Assembly: GCF_001424945.1 (NCBI RefSeq)
Contig: NZ_LMCW01000005.1
Location: 78,657-142,656, forward strand
Reading direction: 5' to 3'
Length of the DNA stretch: 64,000 bases
Origin: Rhizobium sp. Root1203
GTDB taxonomy: Bacteria > Pseudomonadota > Alphaproteobacteria > Rhizobiales > Rhizobiaceae
In this document: positions 26,662 through 35,820 of the stretch, one piece after another
How the letters are laid out: the number at the start of each line of letters is the position of its first letter
Numbering within the stretch: position 1 is the stretch's first letter
Notes under the pieces: generated by a model
What the model was told of the DNA's origin: nothing
Seen by the model: only the letters and a program-made list of their open reading frames with translations
The model's database searches: none
Made by a program: the position numbers and the translations under genes

Positions 26662-27132
26662 ATGCTGTTGAGAGACGAAGTCGAAATGCTGCGGCGAGTG
26701 CCGATCTTCTCCAGGATTGCGCCGGCCAAGCTCAAGCTTTTGGCCTTCACCTCTGATCGAATGACCTACAATCTCGGTCAGGATCTCTTTCGACAGGGCG
26801 ATCCGGGCGATGCTGCCTACGTGGTTCTGTCTGGTACTGCCGATATTCTTGTCCATTCGCCCGCTGGCGATATCAAGGTTGCGGACGTCGAGCCCAATTC
26901 CATCGTCGGGGAAATTGCCATCCTTTGCGACGTGTCGCGTACAGCCACCGTACGCGCGACCTCGCCGCTGGAGGTGTTGCGTATCAGCAAGGAGCACTTC
27001 CTGAAATTGCTAAGCGATTTCCCGGAGATGGCTGTCGAAATCATGCGCGTGCTAGCCGATCGCCTCAACCACACGACCGCTGAACTGACCGCTGCCCGGG
27101 CGGCTAAGCGACCGCAAGCAGCGGCGGTGTAA
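26662..27132 (+). CDS. Stand-alone cyclic nucleotide-binding domain protein
   Basis: A 156-residue protein made almost only of a Crp/PKA-type cNMP-binding beta-barrel (residues 10-130). The phosphate-binding cassette is GEIAILCDVSRTATVRA, keeping the Gly-Glu and the Arg that bind cyclic nucleotide phosphate, so binding of cAMP or cGMP is plausible. A C-terminal helix and an Ala-rich tail follow; there is no helix-turn-helix, so it is not a transcription factor of the Crp type. It lies 85 bp after the degenerate ABC gene on the same strand and is followed by a clear terminator, suggesting a two-gene unit. It may act as a regulatory subunit; this is inference. Confidence 0.88.
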   Translation: MLLRDEVEMLRRVPIFSRIAPAKLKLLAFTSDRMTYNLGQDLFRQGDPGDAAYVVLSGTADILVHSPAGDIKVADVEPNSIVGEIAILCDVSRTATVRATSPLEVLRISKEHFLKLLSDFPEMAVEIMRVLADRLNHTTAELTAARAAKRPQAAAV

Positions 27133-27160
27133 TCAAACAGGCGCGCTTCGCCCAGCCAAC

Positions 27161-27190
27161 AAAAAATCCGCCCTAGGCGGACTTGTTTTT
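27161..27190. terminator. Bidirectional Rho-independent terminator
   Basis: Stem TCCGCC / GGCGGA (27167-27172 and 27176-27181) with loop CTA is preceded by a run of A and followed by CTTGTTTTT. It can end transcription from the cNMP-binding gene on the plus strand and from the MFS gene on the minus strand. Confidence 0.85.
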
Positions 27191-27204
27191 ATTGCCGGTA
27201 GGGA

Positions 27205-28533
27205 TCAATCGCGCTGTTCGAGTGCCTTGCTGAATGCCAGCGCCGCCAGCGTGCAGATGGCACCGGAAAGCAGGTAGTATCCGACGAATGTCAGGCCGAA
27301 ACGGCTGGACAGGCTGAGCGCCACGAGTGGCGCGAAACCGGCGCCGACCAGCCACGCAAGATCCGATGTGAATGCCGCGCCGGTGTAACGGTAGCCCCGG
27401 CCGAAGCGTGAAGAGATCGATCCCGTTGCCTGGCCGAAGGACAGACCGAGGACACCGAAGCCGATGATCACGAAGGCATCCTGCCCCTCGGAACCCGCAC
27501 CGATCAAAATGGGGCCGATGAAGCTGAAGATCGCGATCAGGATCGCACATGCTGCCAACTGGCCGCGCCTGCCTATCCTGTCGGCGATCATGCCGGACGC
27601 GACAATCGCGATCAGACCAACCACCGCTCCGATAATCTGGACCACCATGAAGGTGCCGATAGGCTGACTGCCGTAGAGGCTCATCCAGCCGAGCGGGAAG
27701 ATCGTGACCAGATGAAACATCGCAAAGCTTGCCAGCGGTACGAAAGCGCCAATCAGGATGTCGCGCCCATGAACCCGCACCACGTCCCGTATAGGCGCGG
27801 CCTCCAGTTCATGCTGCTCGAGGGCCGTACCGAATTCCGTCGTCATGACGAGGCGAAGACGGGCGAACAGCGCAACCACGTTGATCGCGAATGCGACGAA
27901 GAACGGATAGCGCCAGCCCCAGCTCAGGAAATCCTCGGGGGAAAGATTGGCGATGAAATAGCCGAACAGAGCGCTTGCCAGCGCAAAGCCGATCGGCGCG
28001 CCGAGCTGCGGGATCATGGCATACCAGCCACGGTGATTCTTCGGTGCGTTGAGCGCCAGCAGCGAGGCCAGCCCGTCCCACGCGCCACCAAGCGCAAAAC
28101 CTTGCCCGAGCCGGAAGAGCGAGAGCAGCAAGATCGACCAGACACCGATTTCATTATATCCGGGGAGGAACGCAATAGACGCAGTCGAGCCGCCGAGCAG
28201 GAACAGGGCGATCGTGAGTTTTGTGCCTCGACCGTACAATCGGTCGATTGTCATGAACACGACCGAACCCACAGGCCGGGCGAGAAACGCGAGCGAGAAA
28301 ATCGCAAAGGAATAAAGCGTCGCCGTCAAACGGTCGGGCGCGAAGGGGAATACGAGCTGCGGGAAGACCAGCACCGAGGCAAGGCCGTAAACAAAGAAAT
28401 CGAAGAATTCCGACATGCGCCCGATAACGACGCCAATTGCGATACTGCCAGGCGAAACCGGCTTGTCTCCATGAATTTGTCTTGCGTCGCGTTCCATCGA
28501 CGTGGACGACGGTCCATGTGTTGCATTAGCCAT
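27205..28533 (-). CDS. MFS transporter, metabolite:H+ symporter (MHS) family
   Basis: A 442-residue 12-helix major facilitator. The N-terminal region GVVIGRMSEFFDFFVYGLASVLVFP matches the ProP/ShiA/KgtP type, where the first helix has an acidic FFDFFVYG motif. The 2-3 loop contains RPVGSVVFMTIDRLYGRGTKLT, the MFS signature. Family substrates are small organic acids, betaines or dicarboxylates by proton symport; the specific one cannot be told. It stands alone, between a bidirectional terminator and the region upstream of cyoA, and is divergent from the cyo operon. Confidence 0.9.
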   Translation of the reverse strand: MANATHGPSSTSMERDARQIHGDKPVSPGSIAIGVVIGRMSEFFDFFVYGLASVLVFPQLVFPFAPDRLTATLYSFAIFSLAFLARPVGSVVFMTIDRLYGRGTKLTIALFLLGGSTASIAFLPGYNEIGVWSILLLSLFRLGQGFALGGAWDGLASLLALNAPKNHRGWYAMIPQLGAPIGFALASALFGYFIANLSPEDFLSWGWRYPFFVAFAINVVALFARLRLVMTTEFGTALEQHELEAAPIRDVVRVHGRDILIGAFVPLASFAMFHLVTIFPLGWMSLYGSQPIGTFMVVQIIGAVVGLIAIVASGMIADRIGRRGQLAACAILIAIFSFIGPILIGAGSEGQDAFVIIGFGVLGLSFGQATGSISSRFGRGYRYTGAAFTSDLAWLVGAGFAPLVALSLSSRFGLTFVGYYLLSGAICTLAALAFSKALEQRD

Positions 28534-28913
28534 TCAACGCCTCCCTCATTGAGACGCTTGCGGCAAAGCGCCTCATACCGATCTTGAACTAACCGTCATG
28601 CATATCAAGTCTGAGGAACGCAAATAGTTCACTGTCGACCTCTCAAAATTATATGTGGATGAAAAATCGCGCGCCCGGCGGCGTAATTCGTCCCTGAGAT
28701 GGTGGTCGTTGTCGATCGCCCGGATATATTAGCCTTTCAAAAGTATTGCGGCCGTCTTCAATCCTTCATTTTTTCATCAGGATTTCGACGGCCGGCCACG
28801 CCTGTTTATCCCGCAGTGCGGCAATTCTGCTGCACTGCGACCAAACACCTCATGTTGCTGCCAGTTACAGTGCTTTAGTCGCGGTTCGGACGAAACAACA
28901 AGAGCATAGAGAC
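28534..28913. other. Divergent promoter/leader region between MFS gene and cyoA
   Basis: About 380 bp with no supportable gene. The cyoA frame is open through part of it, but the lipoprotein signal begins only at 28914. A strong inverted repeat at 28812-28839 is listed separately. I see no clear FNR-type TTGAT-N4-ATCAA box. Confidence 0.5.
28812..28839 (+). promoter_or_regulatory. Long hairpin in the cyoA upstream region
   Basis: Arms CGCAGTGCGGCA (28812-28823) and TGCTGCACTGCG (28828-28839) pair over 12 positions with one G-U wobble around loop ATTC. It ends 74 bp before the cyoA start. No U-run follows. It could be a leader-RNA structure or an operator for cyo control. Confidence 0.45.
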
Positions 28914-30077
28914 GTGCAAAAACTGCCGAAGTTTTCCCGCCCTCTCCTCATCTTGCCGCTGCTTCTGACGCTGGCAGGATGCAATCTGGTGGTCATGTCG
29001 CCCTCAGGCGACATTGCAATGCAACAGCGCGACCTCATTGTCGTGTCGACGGCATTGATGCTGCTGATCATCATCCCGGTGATCATTCTGACGCTGTTCT
29101 TTGCCTGGCGCTACCGTCGGTCAAACACCAGCGCAACCTACGATCCCGAGTGGCATCACTCCACCCGGCTCGAAGTGGTCATCTGGTCTGCACCGCTGGC
29201 GATCATCATTGCGCTTGGCGCCATAACCTGGATCAGCACCCACAAACTCGACCCCTATCGTCCGCTTGATCGGTTGGACGCCGAACGCAGCATTCCTGCC
29301 GACGCCAAGCCGCTGACGGTCCAGGTCGTGGCGCTCGACTGGAAATGGCTGTTCTTCTATCCCGATCTCGGCATCGCAACTGTCAACGAACTGGCAGCCC
29401 CGGTCGACGTTCCTATCAATTTCCAGATCACCTCTTCTTCGGTGATGAACTCCTTCTACGTGCCGGCACTCGCCGGCCAGATCTATGCGATGCCCGGCAT
29501 GCAGACCAAACTGCATGCCGTGATCAATGCGGAAGGTGTCTATGACGGCTTTTCCGCGAACTACAGCGGCGCCGGCTTCTCGCATATGCGCTTCAAGTTC
29601 CATGGCTTCAACCGCGAGGGTTTCGATGCCTGGGTGGCGCAGGTCAAGGCCCAGGGCACGGCGCTGAACCGCGACACCTATCTGAAGCTCGAGCGCCCGA
29701 GCGAGCGTGAGCCTGTCCGTTACTTTGCGTCGGCCGACAAGGATCTTTTCAATGCGATCCTCAACATGTGTGCGGCGCCCGGCAAGATGTGCATGAGCGA
29801 AATGATGCATATCGACATGATGGGCGGCGGCGGCAAGGAAAGCGCCGAAAACCGCGAGAAGCTGAAATATGACGATCGCCATGCCGACGGCAACGAGGGC
29901 ACTCATGGTGCCCCTGCTCCCGGTAGCGAGGGCCAAGGGAACACCGAGCCGACGCCCGCGACGGACGATGCCGGCGGCATGCAGAACATGCCGGGCATGC
30001 AGCATGACGGGCATAGCATGCCTGGAATGGACCACGGCACTGGCGATCAATCTCCTGCCCAGCAGAGCAACAACTAG
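28914..30077 (+). CDS. cyoA: Cytochrome bo3 ubiquinol oxidase subunit II
   Basis: A 387-residue lipoprotein starting at GTG 28914. The signal LPLLLTLAGC gives lipidation at C23, as in CyoA. Two helices follow (LMLLIIIPVIILTLFFAWRY and a second near AIIIALGAITWI), then the periplasmic cupredoxin domain with WKWLFFYPDLGIATVN and NSFYVPALAGQIYAMPGMQ. The CuA ligands of cytochrome c oxidases are not present, as expected for a quinol oxidase. The C-terminus is about 60-70 residues longer than in E. coli and ends in a His/Met-rich stretch (GGMQNMPGMQHDGHSMPGMD) that could bind copper. It is the first gene of cyoABCD. Confidence 0.93.
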   Translation: MQKLPKFSRPLLILPLLLTLAGCNLVVMSPSGDIAMQQRDLIVVSTALMLLIIIPVIILTLFFAWRYRRSNTSATYDPEWHHSTRLEVVIWSAPLAIIIALGAITWISTHKLDPYRPLDRLDAERSIPADAKPLTVQVVALDWKWLFFYPDLGIATVNELAAPVDVPINFQITSSSVMNSFYVPALAGQIYAMPGMQTKLHAVINAEGVYDGFSANYSGAGFSHMRFKFHGFNREGFDAWVAQVKAQGTALNRDTYLKLERPSEREPVRYFASADKDLFNAILNMCAAPGKMCMSEMMHIDMMGGGGKESAENREKLKYDDRHADGNEGTHGAPAPGSEGQGNTEPTPATDDAGGMQNMPGMQHDGHSMPGMDHGTGDQSPAQQSNN

Positions 30078-30122
30078 GCCTGGCGCTTTGCGTCGATAAG
30101 ACATCAATGAACGGGTTATTCC

Positions 30123-32126
30123 ATGTTTTCCAATCCTGACCTCCTGAAGTTCATCTTCGGTCGGTTGACCCTAGAGGCGATCCCCTATCACGAGCCAATT
30201 CTCGTCGCGACGTTTGCGGCTGTGGCACTCGGGGGCATCGCTCTTTTGGGCGTCGTCACCTATTTCAAGCTCTGGGGCTATCTCTGGCGCGACTGGCTAA
30301 CCAGCGTCGATCACAAGAAGATCGGCATCATGTATGTCATCCTGGCGCTGATCATGCTGCTGCGTGGCTTCTCCGACGCGATCATGATGCGTCTGCAGCA
30401 GGCAATGGCCTTCAATGGCTCGGCCGGCTATCTGCCTCCACATCACTACGACCAGGTCTTCACCGCGCACGGCGTCATCATGATCTTCTTCATGGCGATG
30501 CCTTTCGTTACGGGTTTGATGAACTTCGTCGTGCCGATGCAGATCGGCGCGCGCGACGTTTCCTTCCCGTTCCTGAACAATTTCTCCTTCTGGATGACGG
30601 CGGCAGGCGCCATCATCATCATGATTTCGCTCTTCGTCGGGGAATTTGCACAGACCGGCTGGCTTGCCTATCCGCCGCTCTCGGGCTCGGATTACAGTCC
30701 AGGGGTCGGCGTCGACTATTATATCTGGGGCCTGCAGGTCGCAGGTATCGGTACCACGCTCTCCGGCATCAACCTGATCGCCACGATCGTCAAGATGCGC
30801 GCGCCCGGCATGACATTGATGAAGATGCCGATCTTCACGTGGACATCGCTGTGCACCAATATCCTGATCGTTGCCAGCTTCCCGATCCTGACAGCCACAC
30901 TGGCGCTGCTCTCGCTCGACCGCTACGCCGGTACGAACTTCTTCACCAACGACCTTGGTGGCAATCCGATGATGTATGTGAACCTCATCTGGATCTGGGG
31001 CCATCCGGAAGTCTACATCCTCGTGCTGCCGGCCTTCGGCATCTTTTCGGAGGTCGTCGCCACCTTCTGCGGCAAGCGCCTCTTCGGCTACGCCTCGATG
31101 GTCTATGCGACAGTGGTCATCACGATCCTCTCATACCTCGTCTGGCTTCATCACTTCTTCACGATGGGTTCGGGCGCAAGCGTCAACTCGTTCTTCGGCA
31201 TCACCACGATGATCATCTCTATCCCGACAGGGGCAAAGATGTTCAACTGGCTGTTTACGATGTATCGCGGTCGTATCCGCTACGAAGTGCCGATGCTATG
31301 GACGATGGGCTTCATGATCACCTTCGTGATCGGCGGCATGACCGGTGTCCTGCTTGCCGTTCCCCCAGCCGACTTTGTCCTGCATAACTCGCTGTTCCTG
31401 ATTGCCCATTTCCACAACGTCATCATCGGAGGCGTCGTCTTCGGCCTGATGGCGGGCGTTACCTACTGGTTCCCGAAGGCTTTCGGCTACAAGCTCGACC
31501 CGTTCTGGGGCAAGATGTCGTTCTGGTTCTGGCTGATCGGCTTTTACTTCGCCTTCATGCCGCTCTACGTCCTCGGCCTGATGGGCGTGACGCGTCGCGT
31601 ATCGCAGTTCGAAGATCCGTCGCTGCAGATCTGGTTCATCATCGCCGCGTTCGGTGCAGTCCTGATTGCCGTCGGCATCGCCTCCTTCCTGATCCAGCTC
31701 GTTGTCAGCTACCGGAAGCGCGAAGAGCTGCGTGACGTGACCGGCGATCCCTGGGATGCCCGCACACTGGAGTGGTCGACCTCGTCGCCGCCACCCGAGT
31801 ACAATTTCGCCTTCACCCCGGTCGTCCATGATCACGACTCCTGGTACGACATGAAGGCACGCGGCTATGCCCGACCGCTGGAAGGTTTCAAGCCGATCCA
31901 CATGCCGAAGAACACCGGCACCGGTGTCATTCTCGGGGCGATCAGCGTCGTCTTCGCCTTTGCCATGATCTGGTACATCTGGTGGCTCGTGGCCGTCTCG
32001 TTCGTCGCGATGATCGCCATCTCCATCGGCCATACGTTCAACTACAACCGTGATTTCTACATCCCCGCAGAAGAGGTCACGGAAACGGAAGGCAAGCGCA
32101 CCGCAATGCTTGCAAAGCAGGTGTAG
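30123..32126 (+). CDS. cyoB: Cytochrome bo3 ubiquinol oxidase subunit I
   Basis: A 667-residue heme-copper oxidase core subunit closely following E. coli CyoB in layout. Ligands are visible: the low-spin heme/His in [13 protein letters not shown] near residue 116, [15 protein letters not shown] near 295 (CuB His and cross-linked Tyr), LHHFFTMG (CuB His pair), and [10 protein letters not shown] near 428 (heme o3 and heme b His). The D-channel and K-channel environment therefore looks intact. It oxidises ubiquinol and reduces O2 while pumping protons in the inner membrane. It lies 45 bp after cyoA and 4 bp before cyoC. Confidence 0.96.
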   Translation: MFSNPDLLKFIFGRLTLEAIPYHEPILVATFAAVALGGIALLGVVTYFKLWGYLWRDWLTSVDHKKIGIMYVILALIMLLRGFSDAIMMRLQQAMAFNGSAGYLPPHHYDQVFTAHGVIMIFFMAMPFVTGLMNFVVPMQIGARDVSFPFLNNFSFWMTAAGAIIIMISLFVGEFAQTGWLAYPPLSGSDYSPGVGVDYYIWGLQVAGIGTTLSGINLIATIVKMRAPGMTLMKMPIFTWTSLCTNILIVASFPILTATLALLSLDRYAGTNFFTNDLGGNPMMYVNLIWIWGHPEVYILVLPAFGIFSEVVATFCGKRLFGYASMVYATVVITILSYLVWLHHFFTMGSGASVNSFFGITTMIISIPTGAKMFNWLFTMYRGRIRYEVPMLWTMGFMITFVIGGMTGVLLAVPPADFVLHNSLFLIAHFHNVIIGGVVFGLMAGVTYWFPKAFGYKLDPFWGKMSFWFWLIGFYFAFMPLYVLGLMGVTRRVSQFEDPSLQIWFIIAAFGAVLIAVGIASFLIQLVVSYRKREELRDVTGDPWDARTLEWSTSSPPPEYNFAFTPVVHDHDSWYDMKARGYARPLEGFKPIHMPKNTGTGVILGAISVVFAFAMIWYIWWLVAVSFVAMIAISIGHTFNYNRDFYIPAEEVTETEGKRTAMLAKQV

Positions 32127-32130
32127 GACC

Positions 32131-32751
32131 ATGAGCGAGACGATAATCGACAAGGCCGCTGAGCCCGAATTCTACATGACGGAAGAGCATCATCCGGAAG
32201 GCAGCACGATGCTGGGCTTCTGGCTCTACCTGATGAGCGATTGCCTGATCTTCGCAATTCTCTTTGCGACCCACGCCGTTCTCGGCCGCAACTATGCGGC
32301 CGGTCCGTCGCCCTCTGATCTCTTTGATCTGCGGCTGGTGGCTATCAACACCTCCATGCTGCTCTTCTCATCCATCACCTACGGCTTTGCCATGCTGCAG
32401 ATGGAGCGGCAGCGGAAGGCCGAGACGCTCTTCTGGCTAGCCGTTACCGGTTTGTTCGGCGCCGCCTTCCTTGGCCTCGAACTCTATGAGTTCGCACATC
32501 TGATCCAGGAAGGTGCCGGGCCGGGGCGCAGCGCGTTCCTCTCCAGCTTCTTTACGCTGGTCGGCACGCACGGTCTGCACGTCACCTTCGGCATCATCTG
32601 GCTGGTAACGCTGATGGTGCAGGTGTCGATGCACGGCCTGATCCCGGCAAACCGCCGTCGTCTCATGTGCCTTTCGATGTTCTGGCACTTCCTCGACGTC
32701 GTCTGGATCGGCGTATTTTCCGTTGTCTATCTTTTGGGAGTTCTCGGATGA
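32131..32751 (+). CDS. cyoC: Cytochrome bo3 ubiquinol oxidase subunit III
   Basis: A 206-residue five-helix protein of the heme-copper oxidase subunit III family. I chose the ATG at 32131 ([14 protein letters not shown]), just after the cyoB stop. It has [21 protein letters not shown], typical of CyoC, then [12 protein letters not shown] and [18 protein letters not shown] at the C-terminus. It stabilises subunit I and has no redox centre. Its stop overlaps the cyoD start (ATGA). Confidence 0.95.
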   Translation: MSETIIDKAAEPEFYMTEEHHPEGSTMLGFWLYLMSDCLIFAILFATHAVLGRNYAAGPSPSDLFDLRLVAINTSMLLFSSITYGFAMLQMERQRKAETLFWLAVTGLFGAAFLGLELYEFAHLIQEGAGPGRSAFLSSFFTLVGTHGLHVTFGIIWLVTLMVQVSMHGLIPANRRRLMCLSMFWHFLDVVWIGVFSVVYLLGVLG

Positions 32752-33149
32752 GTTCGCACGCACCCGCACATGAGGACGCTCACGAAGCCCATCATGGCCA
32801 CAGCCACGGTCACGAGGCAGCGCACGGTACCTTCAAGAGCTACATGATCGGCTTTGTGCTGTCGGTCATCCTGACTGCCATTCCATTCTGGCTGGTCATG
32901 GCAGGCGTCTTCGAAAGCCATGCCGTTACAGCCACCTTGATCATGGCGTTCGCGGTCGTGCAGATCGTGGTCCACATGATCTTCTTCCTGCACATGAACC
33001 CGCGCTCCGAAGGCGGATGGACGATGATGGCCCTTATCTTTACGCTGCTCATCGTCGCTATCGCCCTTTCAGGCTCGCTCTGGGTCATGCATCATCTGAA
33101 TACAAACATGATGCCGATGAGCCCGGAAATGATGAAAAACATGCCGTAA
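32748..33149 (+). CDS. cyoD: Cytochrome bo3 ubiquinol oxidase subunit IV
   Basis: A 133-residue protein with three predicted helices ([62 protein letters not shown]), the normal CyoD topology. The first 30 residues are unusually rich in His ([20 protein letters not shown]), which may bind metal. It starts within the cyoC stop (ATGA) at 32748. A GC hairpin lies between it and the surf1 gene. Confidence 0.93.
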   Translation: MSSHAPAHEDAHEAHHGHSHGHEAAHGTFKSYMIGFVLSVILTAIPFWLVMAGVFESHAVTATLIMAFAVVQIVVHMIFFLHMNPRSEGGWTMMALIFTLLIVAIALSGSLWVMHHLNTNMMPMSPEMMKNMP

Positions 33150-33158
33150 CAGGCGCAA

Positions 33159-33180
33159 CGGGCGGCCGCAGTGCCGCCCG
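33159..33180 (+). terminator. Intercistronic hairpin after cyoD
   Basis: Stem CGGGCGGC / GCCGCCCG with a 6-nt loop begins 10 nt after the cyoD stop. No U-run follows, and surf1 starts 15 nt later on the same strand, so partial termination or mRNA 3'-end protection is more likely than full stop. Confidence 0.55.
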
Positions 33181-33194
33181 CAACGGTTTAGGCC

Positions 33195-33950
33195 ATGAGC
33201 AGCGCTTCTCCTGAAAAAATCGATCGACGGCATTCGGCGGCCGGACTGACGATCTTCTGCGGCCTGATGGCGCTGTTGATCGGGGCGCTGCTGGCGCTCG
33301 GTGGCTGGCAGATTGAGCGGCTGTCCTGGAAACGGGAGCTTATTGCCCGTGTCGATCAGCGCGTTCACGCAGAGCCCTCCCCCGCACCGGCACGCGCCGA
33401 ATGGAGCGGGGTGAACCGGTCAAACGACGAATATCGTCACGTCACGGCAAGAGGGACATTGCAGAACGACAGGGAAACACTGGTCTACACGTCGACCGCG
33501 CTTGGGCCGGGTTACTGGGTGATTACGCCGCTTGCGCTTGCCGACGGCACGTCCATCCTGATCAATCGCGGCTTTGTTCCGACTGGAATGCGAGATCCCG
33601 TCACGCGCCCCGAGGGCCAGATCGCAGGGCCGGTCAGCATCACCGGACTACTGCGACTGACAGAGCCTAAGGGCACGCTGATCAAGTCGAACGATCCGGC
33701 AAACGACCGCTGGTACTCGCGAGATACAGCCGCGATCGCCCACCAACGCGGCATTGCCGAAGTGGCGCCCTACTTCATCGACGCCGATGGTACACCGAAC
33801 CCGGGTGGTACGCCGACTGGCGGGCTGACGCAGATCGCCTTTCCAAACAATCATCTCGTCTATGCGATCACTTGGTTTGTCCTTGCCGCCATGGCGATCG
33901 GGCTGCTGTTCTTCGTGGTCCGCGGCGAGATCCTGGCGCGACGAGCCTGA
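33195..33950 (+). CDS. SURF1-family oxidase assembly protein
   Basis: A 251-residue membrane protein with one helix near each end (TIFCGLMALLIGALLALGGWQIERL and a C-terminal helix before FFVVRGEILARRA) and a large central domain, the SURF1 topology. Family motifs include GWQIERLSWK near residue 35 and LINRGFVP. SURF1 proteins help insert heme or assemble terminal oxidases; its place directly after cyoABCD points to bo3 assembly. Its stop touches the stop of the convergent FAD protein (33950/33951). Confidence 0.93.
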   Translation: MSSASPEKIDRRHSAAGLTIFCGLMALLIGALLALGGWQIERLSWKRELIARVDQRVHAEPSPAPARAEWSGVNRSNDEYRHVTARGTLQNDRETLVYTSTALGPGYWVITPLALADGTSILINRGFVPTGMRDPVTRPEGQIAGPVSITGLLRLTEPKGTLIKSNDPANDRWYSRDTAAIAHQRGIAEVAPYFIDADGTPNPGGTPTGGLTQIAFPNNHLVYAITWFVLAAMAIGLLFFVVRGEILARRA

Positions 33951-35357
33951 TTATACGGCCTTGCATTTCGGATAGAAGCGTTCCCCCACATGCTCGGCGG
34001 CAGCATATGCCTGGCTGACGATCTCGGGAACGAGGTCGATATCCGGGAGGCTGCCGAGGCCAAGCGGGCCAACGGCAAGGAGCCCGTCGACGATTGTTCC
34101 ATCCTCGAGGCAGACCTGGCCACACTGATCGACGGCAAGCCCCAGCGAAAGTTCATCCGGCTGGCCAAGCCCTTGGTCGAGCAGGCTTTGGAGAAGCGGC
34201 GAGGCGAGCGCGGGCGCCCGGCAGCGGCAATCGACAATCCGCTCGGCATGAATGACATCATCGGCCTGTGAGCCGGCAGGCCTGAAGAAGATGCCGCTCA
34301 ACCCCTGCCTCCCGGCGGTACCGCGCAGCACGACCGTGTTGCCGCCGGCGAGTTCGGCCTTCAGGCGCGCATGCATGGCCTCCGGCAATCGGTTGCGATG
34401 ACTGTCATAGATGGACCGGAGGTGCCGGTTGAACTGACGCTTCTGGTGCGCCGGCAGCGAACGCCAAAGCGAGCGTGCGTGCTTGCGCAGGCCGTTCATC
34501 ACCGACTGCCAGCTCCCCCCCTCCTCTTCCGCTTCGCGGCAGGCCGTGCGAATAAAGCGCACGATCTCCGGAAGGCTCTTCGGCAACGCCTCGGCAGGGA
34601 AAAGCGGATCGGCCGAATTGGGCGTATGGCTCTGCGGCAGAAAACCATGTCGCGACATGATAGTGATCTGACCGGCATAGCCGGCATCGCGCAACTGGAG
34701 CAGCTGATCCACGACCCTGATACCGCTGCCGAGAAGAACCGTGTGGGGGCGGGCAACGAGACGTTGCGCCCTTACCGGCTGCACGTCGTGTTCTGGCGCT
34801 TCTACCGCGGGCAGGCCGTAGCCGGTGGCAAGGATCACGGTGTCAAACAGGGGATTGGCGGGATTGGCGCTCTCGAGAAGATAGCGGTTTCCGTGGCTTC
34901 TGCGGATTGCAATGACCGGCTCGTGGCAGACCTGGACGGTGATGTCCTTGCGGGCGGCGAGCGCTTCTGAAAAGCGCTGGTAGACATAGTCGCTGAAGAT
35001 TTCCTTCGGCACGAATATCTGGCGAAAGCCCGGGATCGCGGCAGGAACGGCAGCCCGGAATTCCGCGTTGCTACAGAGCCAGTCGTTGAAATCGTCGGTA
35101 TCGCCGGTCGCAACCGACAGGTCGCGCACGCGCGTGTTGAGAATGGTGGACGAGCGGGCCGCCGACAGCGCCTGTCCACCGCTGACCGTGGAATTCGGAT
35201 CGAAGAGCTGCATGTGAAACGGCATGCGCATGGTCTTCATCAACGCGATTGCCATCATCATACCGGAAAAGCCACGCCCGACGATGGCAATGCGCGGCAT
35301 TGCAGAGATGCGCGCCGCCGCGTTCGACTTCGATGAAAAAAGTCCCTGAACCGTCAT
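33951..35357 (-). CDS. FAD/NAD(P)-binding oxidoreductase
   Basis: A 468-residue flavoprotein-like protein. I chose the ATG at 35357 because GGAG lies about 6 nt upstream; longer frames reach 35384. The FAD-binding motif is IAIVGRGFSGMMMAIALM near residue 22, and a second conserved segment, FDTVILATGYG, matches the ATG motif of two-dinucleotide-fold flavoproteins. It belongs to the group annotated as FAD/NAD(P)-binding protein (PF13454 type), with no settled role. No signal peptide or membrane segment is seen. It is convergent with surf1 and divergent from the ABC exporter pair. Confidence 0.82.
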   Translation of the reverse strand: MTVQGLFSSKSNAAARISAMPRIAIVGRGFSGMMMAIALMKTMRMPFHMQLFDPNSTVSGGQALSAARSSTILNTRVRDLSVATGDTDDFNDWLCSNAEFRAAVPAAIPGFRQIFVPKEIFSDYVYQRFSEALAARKDITVQVCHEPVIAIRRSHGNRYLLESANPANPLFDTVILATGYGLPAVEAPEHDVQPVRAQRLVARPHTVLLGSGIRVVDQLLQLRDAGYAGQITIMSRHGFLPQSHTPNSADPLFPAEALPKSLPEIVRFIRTACREAEEEGGSWQSVMNGLRKHARSLWRSLPAHQKRQFNRHLRSIYDSHRNRLPEAMHARLKAELAGGNTVVLRGTAGRQGLSGIFFRPAGSQADDVIHAERIVDCRCRAPALASPLLQSLLDQGLGQPDELSLGLAVDQCGQVCLEDGTIVDGLLAVGPLGLGSLPDIDLVPEIVSQAYAAAEHVGERFYPKCKAV

Positions 35358-35820
35358 CTCAACTCCCTTGCGGCTCATCCGCATCGCGTCTCGATCATGG
35401 TTTCAACGCGGGAGATACCGGTTCCGCGTTGAGCAGGTTCATGCGGCTTTCCAGAGCACGCGGGCCGCAAATTGCGAGTTCACCGTGCACGTCGCAGCCG
35501 AACTCTGAGCAAAGGATAGTCTATCAAACTGGTCGTGTATCAAAACCCCAAAAGGCAATTTAGGCAAGTCTTTTATTCCGCGATATGCATGGGGTCCTTG
35601 TTAGGCATTTGAATCTACAGGATTATTATGACCTTAGCCAGCGCAGCATGATCGGTGAATGCATCAATTTGCGCACTCACGATAAAATAACCAACTGGTG
35701 AATTCTTTACTTGAAGCATCAGCAGGAATCAGCAAAACTAAGCGTGCTAATCAATCCCGTCATGGATTCTCCGTCTTTCGGACCGGCGTCCGACCACACA
35801 TCAATTTTGGAAATCATACC
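35358..35820. other. Divergent intergenic region upstream of the ABC exporter pair
   Basis: About 460 bp that are AT-richer than the surroundings. The first ABC gene's frame is open from a GTG at 35698, so its last 120 bases may be coding. No convincing promoter, operator or RNA gene can be named. Confidence 0.45.
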
